Assembly: GCA_045652465.1 (NCBI GenBank)
Contig: JAZRUI010000015.1
Location: 124,001-188,000, forward strand
Source: SIG589 sp045652465
GTDB lineage: Bacteria; Bacillota; Clostridia; Oscillospirales; Acutalibacteraceae
Length of the DNA stretch: 64,000 nt
Direction: 5' to 3'
The notes beneath the pieces were generated by a model. It was not told the DNA's origin. It was given only the letters and a program-made list of their open reading frames with translations, and did no database searches. Numbering within the stretch: the stretch's first letter is position 1; each line of letters starts with the position of its first letter. Positions 58,022-64,000 of the stretch are shown one piece after another. The translations under genes were made by a program, and so were the position numbers.

Positions 58022-58036
58022 GGAGGTGTCGCTTAA

Positions 58037-58993
58037 ATGGAATTCAAATTAAAGAAAATGGATTCGCTGCAAAAGAAAAAAGCAGCACAAAGAGTGGGCG
58101 GCATTCTCTTCTCGATATTTAGAATTTTCTTCTTATTATCGGTTGGCTACATTATTATCTACCCGCTAATTTCTATGATAAGCTATTCGCTTATCTCCCG
58201 TGTTGACCTTTATGACCCGAGTATCGTTTGGGTTCCCAAGCATTTCACAGGCTCTAACTATTCCGTTGCAATCGAGGCTCTCGACTATTTCACATCCTTG
58301 TGGAATACGGTTTATAAGTGCGTGTTTGCTGCCCTTATCGAGATTGCATCCTGCTCCATCGTGGCATACGGTCTTGCACGCTTCAAGTTCAAAGAGCGCG
58401 GACTTTTGTTCGCAATCGTTCTTTTAACCGCTATCGTTCCTGTTCAGGTTTATGTTATCCCGTCCTACCTGAACTATCGATTCTTCCAAATCATTCCGGG
58501 ACTCAACAGTCTTCTTGGAACGAATATTGAGTTTAACCTTATAAACTCGCCCCTCGTATTCTATTTGCCGGCATTATTCGGCGTAGGTATCCGTTCGGGT
58601 CTTATAATATTCATCTATCGTCAGTTCTTCTTAGGATTGCCGAAGGAACTCGAAGAAGCTTCCTGGATTGACGGTGCAGGTCCCTTAAAGACCTTCCTTA
58701 GAATCGTTGTTCCGTCTTCGGGCGTTGTATTCTTAACCGTAACCATCTTCTCCATAATTTGGTATTGGAACGACTATTATCAGTCCATCATGTTCTTCAG
58801 CGCTGATTATCCGTTGGCAGTTGCGCTCGACGGTATAACAGGTGTTCTCCAGGGCATGGGCTACGCTTACGAGCGTTCATTAGGACCTACAATGGCAGGT
58901 TGCTTGCTCTTTATCGCACCTATGCTTTTGATGTATTCTATTCTTCAAAAGCAGTTCATTGCAAGTATCGACCGCGTAGGTATCGTAGGTTAA
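58037..58993 (+). CDS. ABC sugar importer permease, set 2, second subunit
   Basis: A 318-residue MalG-type permease, six helices, EAA loop EEASWIDGAGPLKTFLRIVVP (about residue 210). Its periplasmic part between helices 3 and 4 is slightly longer than in set 1. It follows the set 2 partner by 15 nt with AAGGAGG and ends the roughly 11-kb operon. Confidence 0.91.
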   Translation: MEFKLKKMDSLQKKKAAQRVGGILFSIFRIFFLLSVGYIIIYPLISMISYSLISRVDLYDPSIVWVPKHFTGSNYSVAIEALDYFTSLWNTVYKCVFAALIEIASCSIVAYGLARFKFKERGLLFAIVLLTAIVPVQVYVIPSYLNYRFFQIIPGLNSLLGTNIEFNLINSPLVFYLPALFGVGIRSGLIIFIYRQFFLGLPKELEEASWIDGAGPLKTFLRIVVPSSGVVFLTVTIFSIIWYWNDYYQSIMFFSADYPLAVALDGITGVLQGMGYAYERSLGPTMAGCLLFIAPMLLMYSILQKQFIASIDRVGIVG

Positions 58994-58998
58994 TTTTT

Positions 58999-59036
58999 GC
59001 GGATGCATCCTTTTGTGGATGCATCCGTTTTTGTTT
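58999..59036 (+). terminator. terminator of the importer operon
   Basis: CGGATGCATCC-TTTTGT-GGATGCATCCG followed by a long T tract. It separates the operon from the second binding-protein gene. Confidence 0.95.
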
Positions 59037-59052
59037 TTTATATATTATTCAA

Positions 59053-59069
59053 AAAATCGTTACGATTTT
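59053..59069. promoter_or_regulatory. palindrome upstream of the second binding-protein promoter
   Basis: AAAATCGT-T-ACGATTTT: 8-bp arms and a one-base centre, 12 bp upstream of the -35 box. A candidate operator; no copy is visible upstream of the other importer promoter. Confidence 0.6.
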
Positions 59070-59081
59070 AATATAAAAATA

Positions 59082-59110
59082 TTGCATTTGTATAAAAATT
59101 ATTGTATAAT
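59082..59110 (+). promoter_or_regulatory. strong sigma-A promoter of the second binding-protein gene
   Basis: TTGCAT, 17-bp spacer, TATAAT. Confidence 0.88.
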
Positions 59111-59126
59111 ACTTGTGTAAAACGGA

Positions 59127-59156
59127 GTCCGCCCGCTTGCGGACAGCATTTTTTTA
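59127..59156 (+). terminator. terminator-like hairpin in the leader of the second binding-protein gene
   Basis: GTCCGC-CCGCTT-GCGGAC followed by AGCATTTTTTT, placed after the promoter (start near 59117) and before the start codon. It looks like an attenuator or a 5' stabilising hairpin. Confidence 0.6.
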
Positions 59157-59172
59157 ATGGAGGTTCTGAAAA

Positions 59173-60726
59173 ATGAAAGCAAAAGTGTTAAAACTTGCTT
59201 CTCTTTTCCTTGCTATTGCTATGATGGCTTGTCTTTTTGCTGCTTGCGGCGGCGGAGATAAGAAGGATAGCGGCGATAGCGGCGAAACTGAGATCTGGTA
59301 CCAGTGCCCCGATTGTGAGTACTTAACCCAGGAAAAATTTGAAACTTGTCCCGAGTGCGGCGCTGCAAACCCCGGTGGTGCAGAAGACCCGACTGATGAC
59401 CCCGCTGATGCCAGCAGCCAAACATCTGCAGGCAACAAGCCCGGCAAGCCCGGCTCCAGCGGCAGCTCCAGCGGCGGAAACTATGTTTTCTCTGCTGACC
59501 CCTATGCAGACATCCCTGCATCCTTAAAGGGTTCTACCGTTGATGTTCTTTTATGGCGTGACCCCCAGAAGGTAGATACTGCTCTTGTTGAGGCATTTGA
59601 GAAGAAGACCGGCATTAAGGTTAACCTCATCTCCACTCCCAACAACTCCGCAGCTTATGCAACCAAGCTCGCTTCGCTCATTTCTTCCGGCGATGCTCCC
59701 GATGTTGTAAACCTCGGCGCTTCAAACTTCCCGGCATGGGCAATCACTTCTCTTGAGCCTATCGATCCCAAGACCTTCCGTCTTGATGATAAGTTCTGGA
59801 ACAAGACCATCATGGATCAGTACAAGATTAACGGTAACTACTATGGCGTATCTACCGAAGGTTCTTGGTACTGCGATGATACCAGCTATGTAACCTACTA
59901 CTATCCTGAAAAGTTAAAGGGTATGGGCATCACTACTATGCCTTATGACCTTTACAAGGCAGGCAAGTGGAACACCGATGCAGTTGCTAACATTGCTCGT
60001 AAGGTTCACGAAAAGGGCAACACCTACTTCGGTGTTTCCATCCAGACCAACACCATTTCCAACCCCTACATGCTCGCAGCCGGCGTTGACTTCGTTAAGT
60101 ATGACGGCAAAGAGTATACTTCCAACCTCTCCAATGCTACTGTTCTTAAGTATCAGCAGATGCTCGCTCAGTGGTATCAGGATGGCCTTGTAACCGGTTG
60201 GGACTCCACCGGTCTCCAGAACGGTACCGTTGGTCTCTTCGATGCTATTTCTTACGGTCTCTATGTTGACTCCAAGTGGTTCCCGCAGTTAAGCGATCCC
60301 GGCGTTCTTGACGCTGTTCCGATTGCTGGTAAGGCAACTCCCTCCAATGCTAAGCTTTGGGGTGTTGGTAAGGGCGCAAAGAATGTTGAAGCTGGCGTAT
60401 TCTTCATCCGCTTCTTCATCGATCCCAAGTCCTTCGACTACACTTCTTTCGGCAGCATGAAGGGTACCTTCGAGGATGATCAGATGTATGCTGTATGGCA
60501 GGATATCACTTCCTCCAAGAAGCCCCACACCGAGAACATTGCTATCGGCGCTCTTACTTACTATGACAGCAGCGCTTACGGCAACCTCACTTCCAAGCTC
60601 AGCACCACCACCGCTGCAAACATCAAGACCGTTCTTGATGAGTACGGTGCAACTATGAAGGCTGCTTGCAACAAGGCTAACAAGTATCTTGGCCGTGCAC
60701 AAAAGAAGCCCTCCTACGTTAAGTAA
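59173..60726 (+). CDS. solute-binding lipoprotein of an ABC sugar importer, with an N-terminal zinc ribbon
   Basis: A 517-residue lipoprotein (lipid Cys at residue 25, LFAAC). Right after the anchor is a zinc ribbon (C45, C48, C59, C62: CPDCEYLTQEKFETCPECG), then a Gly/Ser/Pro linker (about 65-105) and a family 1 solute-binding domain (about 115-517; VDVLLWRDPQKVDTALVEAFEKKTGIKVNL-like opening). It presumably serves the set 2 permeases. Zinc ribbons on binding lipoproteins are unusual. Codon choice (CGT, GGT, GCT, AAG) suggests high expression, in keeping with its own promoter. Terminated by a strong hairpin. Confidence 0.88.
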   Translation: MKAKVLKLASLFLAIAMMACLFAACGGGDKKDSGDSGETEIWYQCPDCEYLTQEKFETCPECGAANPGGAEDPTDDPADASSQTSAGNKPGKPGSSGSSSGGNYVFSADPYADIPASLKGSTVDVLLWRDPQKVDTALVEAFEKKTGIKVNLISTPNNSAAYATKLASLISSGDAPDVVNLGASNFPAWAITSLEPIDPKTFRLDDKFWNKTIMDQYKINGNYYGVSTEGSWYCDDTSYVTYYYPEKLKGMGITTMPYDLYKAGKWNTDAVANIARKVHEKGNTYFGVSIQTNTISNPYMLAAGVDFVKYDGKEYTSNLSNATVLKYQQMLAQWYQDGLVTGWDSTGLQNGTVGLFDAISYGLYVDSKWFPQLSDPGVLDAVPIAGKATPSNAKLWGVGKGAKNVEAGVFFIRFFIDPKSFDYTSFGSMKGTFEDDQMYAVWQDITSSKKPHTENIAIGALTYYDSSAYGNLTSKLSTTTAANIKTVLDEYGATMKAACNKANKYLGRAQKKPSYVK

Positions 60727-60743
60727 TTAATTCTTGACATAAC

Positions 60744-60782
60744 AAAACCGCCCGTGGCGAAAGCCACAGGCGGTTTTTCTTT
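60744..60782. terminator. bidirectional terminator between the binding-protein gene and tsaD
   Basis: AAAACCGCC...GTGGC-GAAA-GCCAC...GGCGGTTTT with one mismatch and a GNRA loop. Confidence 0.93.
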
Positions 60783-60790
60783 TTTATATT

Positions 60791-61801
60791 CTATTTTCTA
60801 TAATCAATAGCGAGGGTTGCAAAAGCGTTGAGGTCGGCACCTGCGGTGTTTCCGCTTTTCAGCTCATGGAAAGCCTGCATAGCAACCATAGCCGCATTAT
60901 CTCCGCAGTATTTAAGGGGAGGGCAGTAGAACTTGAATCCGCGCGACTCGCATTCAGCCTCAAGCCTTGCGCGAAGTTCGCTGTTGGCCGAAACTCCGCC
61001 TGCAACCGCAATGGTCTTAAGCGAGGTTTCGTTAGCGGCGGCAAAGGTCTTATCGATTAAAATATCGCAAACCTTTTGTCTAACCGTAGCCGCTAAAACG
61101 GGAACATCAATCTCTTCTCCCTTTTGATTTGCATTGTGGATGAGATTTATAACCGCGGTCTTGAGTCCCGAGAAGGAAAAATCATATCTTCCGTCGGGTG
61201 AATGGGGGGTTGGTAGCTTGTATTTTTTAGCATCGGCAACCGTTGCGATTTTATCGAGGTTAACCCCTCCGGGGTAGGAAAGCCCCATAGCGCGGGCGGT
61301 TTTATCAAAGCATTCGCCTGCAGCATCATCGCGGGTGCGACCGAGGATGTTAAAATCAGTATAATCGCGAACCTCAATAATATGGGTGTTGCCGCCCGAA
61401 ACCAAAAGGCATAGGAAGGGAGGCTTGAGGTCGGGGAATTCTATGTAGTTAGCAGCAACATGGGAGCGCAAATGATGAACAGGGATAAGCGGAACGCCTA
61501 AAGATAGCGCAAGTCCCTTCGCGAAATTAACGCCAACGAGCAGCGCGCCGATAAGTCCGGGCGCGAAGGTAACCGCAATCGCATCGATATCATCATAGGT
61601 TATAGAGGCCTCCGTAATGGCGGCTTCAACAACCTGCGAGATAGCCTCGGTATGCCTGCGCGATGCAATTTCCGGAACAACTCCGCCATAAATTTTATGC
61701 TCCTCGATTTGCGAGGCGATTATGCTGGATAAAACTTCGCCATCCCGAAGGACTGCTGCGGCGGTTTCATCGCAGGAGGATTCGATTCCTAAAATAATCA
61801 C
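60791..61801 (-). CDS. tsaD: tRNA N6-adenosine threonylcarbamoyltransferase TsaD
   Basis: A 336-residue TsaD that completes the t6A modification at position 37 of ANN-decoding tRNAs. N-terminal LGIESSCDETAAAV, the metal-binding histidines in PVHHLRSHVAANY, LLVSGGNTH and the C-terminal AVAGGVSANSELR are visible. The ATG overlaps the stop of the upstream fusion gene (ATGA). The grouping of tsaD and rimI is widespread; tsaB and tsaE are not in the window. Confidence 0.95.
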   Translation of the reverse strand: MIILGIESSCDETAAAVLRDGEVLSSIIASQIEEHKIYGGVVPEIASRRHTEAISQVVEAAITEASITYDDIDAIAVTFAPGLIGALLVGVNFAKGLALSLGVPLIPVHHLRSHVAANYIEFPDLKPPFLCLLVSGGNTHIIEVRDYTDFNILGRTRDDAAGECFDKTARAMGLSYPGGVNLDKIATVADAKKYKLPTPHSPDGRYDFSFSGLKTAVINLIHNANQKGEEIDVPVLAATVRQKVCDILIDKTFAAANETSLKTIAVAGGVSANSELRARLEAECESRGFKFYCPPLKYCGDNAAMVAMQAFHELKSGNTAGADLNAFATLAIDYRK

Positions 61802-62610
61802 TTTCCAAACTCCTTTGTCATCAAAACGGCATCCTCTTTAGGCGCCGTGTAAAAATTCTTGCGTTTTGCGGTTTCCTTAAAACCTAACTTTTCATAAATG
61901 GATATAGCGGCGGCGTTGCTCTCTCTAACCTCGAGGGTTATAAAGGCGAAATCGTTTTCTTCGCAATAGTCCGCCATAGTTTTAGTGAGCCTTGTTCCAA
62001 TGCCGAATCCGCGGAAAGCGGCTAAAACGGCAATATTGGTAACATATCCTTCGCCCAAAACGGCATCAAGCCCCGCATAGCCCAAAACGCGGCCATCGGC
62101 ATTTGCGGTCCAAAAGAGCATTCCGCCATCCAGCGATTCTTTTAGCGCATTTTCCGACCAGGGCGAGGAAAAACATTGGCGCTCAATATCCGCAACGGCG
62201 GGGATATCCTCCGCCTTCATAGGCTCAATGGAAACCTCCCTGCCGAGGGCGAGCATTATCTCGTTTCGACATATTTTATAGCGTTCAATATCGCCGCCAT
62301 ACGGGTCGCTGACATTCAAAACGGTTATTTTATCATTAGCAATTCCAACCGATAAAAGTGCCGCTTTATGCGAATCGGTCATAACGAAAAAACGGTCACA
62401 TTCGAGGTCGGCGCGCTCTATTTGTCGCGAAGAGCCCGAAAGGATGATTCCTAAATCCTCCAAAACCGCAGCGCTTTTCTCGCTATAGGGGCTGCCATCG
62501 GCAAAAAGTCCCGCGCTCGAAACCGAGTGGCTCGGAAAAAGTTTTTGATAAAGCGCGGCAGCCATGGGACTGCGGCAGGTGTTACCCGTGCAAACAAATA
62601 AAACCTTCAT
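61798..62610 (-). CDS. fusion of YwlE-type arginine phosphatase and RimI N-acetyltransferase
   Basis: A 270-residue two-domain protein. Residues 1-125 are a low-molecular-weight phosphatase: P-loop VCTGNTCRSP (Cys7, Arg13), general acid Asp102 in SDPYGGDIERYK. Threonine at residue 11 and the DPYGG form match YwlE protein-arginine phosphatases rather than tyrosine phosphatases. Residues about 128-268 are a GNAT domain of RimI type (FRGFGIGTRLTKTM acetyl-CoA loop, LEVRESNAAAISIYEKLGF), which acetylates ribosomal protein S18 in other bacteria. A single frame with no break joins them. It overlaps polA by one base and tsaD by 4 nt. Confidence 0.88.
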   Translation of the reverse strand: MKVLFVCTGNTCRSPMAAALYQKLFPSHSVSSAGLFADGSPYSEKSAAVLEDLGIILSGSSRQIERADLECDRFFVMTDSHKAALLSVGIANDKITVLNVSDPYGGDIERYKICRNEIMLALGREVSIEPMKAEDIPAVADIERQCFSSPWSENALKESLDGGMLFWTANADGRVLGYAGLDAVLGEGYVTNIAVLAAFRGFGIGTRLTKTMADYCEENDFAFITLEVRESNAAAISIYEKLGFKETAKRKNFYTAPKEDAVLMTKEFGK

Positions 62611-64000
62611 TATCCTTTAGCCTCAAACCAGGTTTCGCCAATAGCGGCATCAACCAAGAGGGGAACAGCCATCTTGGCAGCGCCCTCCATTTCTTCCTTT
62701 AAAATCTCGCAAACCTTGTTTGCAATATCGGCGCGAGCCTCAACAATCAGTTCATCGTGAACCTGCAAAATAAGCCTTGCATCAAGCTTTTCAGCCTTTA
62801 GGCGGCTATAAACCTTAATCATCGCAATCTTGATAATATCCGCCGCGGTGCCTTGGATGGGCATATTTCTTGCAACGCGCTCGCCGAAGGCACGGAGCAT
62901 TCCGTTGGATGCCGAAAGCTCGGGAATATATCTTCTTCTGCCGAATTCGGTCGTAACGAAACCGTCGCGCTTGGCGTTCTCAATGGTCGTTTGCATATAA
63001 GCATCAATTTGCGGATAGGTCTTGAGATAATTCTTAATATAACTGTCGGCCTCCGCTCGAGTAACGCCAATATCCTTTGCGAGTGAAAAGGCACCAATAC
63101 CGTAAACAATGCCGAAATTAACCGCCTTTGCGCGTGAGCGCATAACGGGGGTAACCATATCGATGGGCATCGAGAAAACCTCGCTTGCGGTCAGCGTGTG
63201 AATATCGGTATCGCCCAAGAAGGCGTTTATCATATTAGTGTCGTTAGCCATATGCGCGAGAACGCGAAGCTCGATTTGCGAATAGTCGGCATCGCATAAA
63301 ACATAGCCTTCTCTTGCTTGGAAGAAGCGGCGCAGCTTGCGACCCTCCTCGGTTCGAACGGGAATGTTTTGCAGGTTAGGCTCGAGCGAGCTTATGCGAC
63401 CCGTTCTCGTTTCGGTTTGGTTAAAGGTTGTGCGGATTCTTCCGTCCGCCTCAACAACCTTAAGAAGACCCTCGCAATAGGTGGATTTCAGCTTTGCCAG
63501 CTGGCGGTATTCGAGCAAAAGCGAAACCGCAGGATGGGCATAGCGAAGCGATTCGAGAACCTCCGCGTTGGTTGAATAACCGCTCTTGGTCTTCTTCCTA
63601 ACGGGTAGTCCCAAATCCTCGAAAAGGGCAACGCCCAGCTGTTTGGGCGAGTTAAGATTAAATTCATATCCAACAAGGGAATAAATATCGCCTTCGATTT
63701 GCTCGATGCGCGATGAAAGCTCGTTTCCGTAAATCTCGAGGCCCTCGCTGTCAACCGCGATGCCCGCCGATTCCATATCCGCAAGCACCACTGCCAACGG
63801 AATCTCAATGTCATAAAGAAGCTTATCCTGCCCGTTTTCTAAAAGCAGTTTTTCGAGCGTATCGCAAACCGAGGAATGCAGCGCGCAAAGGCGCAAATTC
63901 TCATCCTCGCATTCCATTTTCGGGTATGGCGCGGAGTATTCCTGCGCCAAACGCTCAATATCATAGCTCGATGCCGAGGGGCTCAAAAGATAACCCGCAA
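62610..64000 (-). CDS. polA: DNA polymerase I (C-terminal part; N-terminus beyond the window)
   Basis: The last 463 or so residues of a family A polymerase. Motif A DADYSQIELRVLAHM, motif B RSRAKAVNFGIVYG and motif C LQVHDELIVEA are intact, so polymerase activity is expected. The upstream part (SSYDIERLAQEY...) belongs to the exonuclease-like domain; I cannot judge its activity from this fragment. The frame remains open to the right edge, reading AGYLLSPSASSYD, so the apparent start at 63986 is not real. Followed by the phosphatase-RimI gene with a TAATG overlap. Confidence 0.95.
   Translation of the reverse strand, partial: AGYLLSPSASSYDIERLAQEYSAPYPKMECEDENLRLCALHSSVCDTLEKLLLENGQDKLLYDIEIPLAVVLADMESAGIAVDSEGLEIYGNELSSRIEQIEGDIYSLVGYEFNLNSPKQLGVALFEDLGLPVRKKTKSGYSTNAEVLESLRYAHPAVSLLLEYRQLAKLKSTYCEGLLKVVEADGRIRTTFNQTETRTGRISSLEPNLQNIPVRTEEGRKLRRFFQAREGYVLCDADYSQIELRVLAHMANDTNMINAFLGDTDIHTLTASEVFSMPIDMVTPVMRSRAKAVNFGIVYGIGAFSLAKDIGVTRAEADSYIKNYLKTYPQIDAYMQTTIENAKRDGFVTTEFGRRRYIPELSASNGMLRAFGERVARNMPIQGTAADIIKIAMIKVYSRLKAEKLDARLILQVHDELIVEARADIANKVCEILKEEMEGAAKMAVPLLVDAAIGETWFEAKG

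Noticed and set aside
60734..60739. TTGACA downstream of the second binding-protein gene
   Set aside because: No -10 at proper distance; a terminator hairpin follows directly.
1..64000. tRNA genes, CRISPR arrays, insertion sequences and prophage genes
   Set aside because: I looked for clover-leaf T-arm sequences, regularly spaced repeats, transposases and integrases and saw none; a tRNA scan would be decisive.

Overview
The window looks like a stretch of chromosome from a low-to-mid GC Gram-positive Clostridia, most likely a gut-type member of the Oscillospirales/Ruminococcaceae. The evidence is the gene content and order: dnaX-ebfC-recR behind an SRP RNA, rpmH-rnpA-yidD-yidC-jag, ricT next to holB, glgB-glgC-glgD-glgA, and a PduL-type phosphotransacylase. 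Strong sigma-A promoters (TTGACA-17-TATAAT type), Shine-Dalgarno sites and TTG starts fit the same group. I see no phage, insertion sequence, CRISPR array or tRNA gene.

Layout. 0-2.6 kb: the start of a GH27 alpha-galactosidase (running off the left edge), a divergent AraC regulator, an EamA transporter and a small secreted protein. 2.8-8.6 kb: a SpoIIQ-like M23 protein, MscL, Tex and an EF-G paralogue. 8.6-11.3 kb: the rpmH-to-jag cluster. 11.3-16.1 kb: cysK, a PHP protein, recR, ebfC, dnaX and the SRP RNA, all on the minus strand. 16.1-19.8 kb: a left-handed beta-helix protein, Nudix hydrolase, two zinc-finger membrane proteins and a YjjG-like phosphatase. 19.8-22.9 kb: a minus-strand operon of a membrane protein, a transglutaminase-like lipoprotein and a sugar-kinase-like protein. 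23-29.4 kb: trpS, holB, ricT, ferredoxin, pduL, hemW and two phosphatases. 29.5-37.3 kb: rplM-rpsI, a cell-wall amidase, a DnaJ-zinc-finger lipoprotein, galE, a DnaD/helicase-loader pair and a lipoprotein. 37.5-46.3 kb: the glycogen operon, uppP, a 58-aa protein and asnB.

46.4-60.7 kb is the most unusual part. A regulator with a LacI-type sugar sensor but a C-terminal LuxR helix-turn-helix precedes an apparent operon of about 11 kb, followed by a separately promoted binding protein. Together these encode two complete sets of ABC-importer membrane parts (two binding proteins, four permeases) but no ATPase and no cytoplasmic sugar-catabolic enzyme. Between the two sets lie a secreted beta-propeller fused to a Yip1-like membrane domain and a lipoprotein of the DUF5696 type that looks glycosidase-like. 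One binding protein carries two carbohydrate-binding-like domains and the other carries a zinc ribbon just behind its lipid anchor. I infer a cell-surface polysaccharide capture and uptake system energised by a shared ATPase elsewhere.

60.8-64 kb: tsaD, an unusual fusion of a YwlE-type arginine phosphatase with RimI acetyltransferase, and the C-terminal part of DNA polymerase I (running off the right edge).
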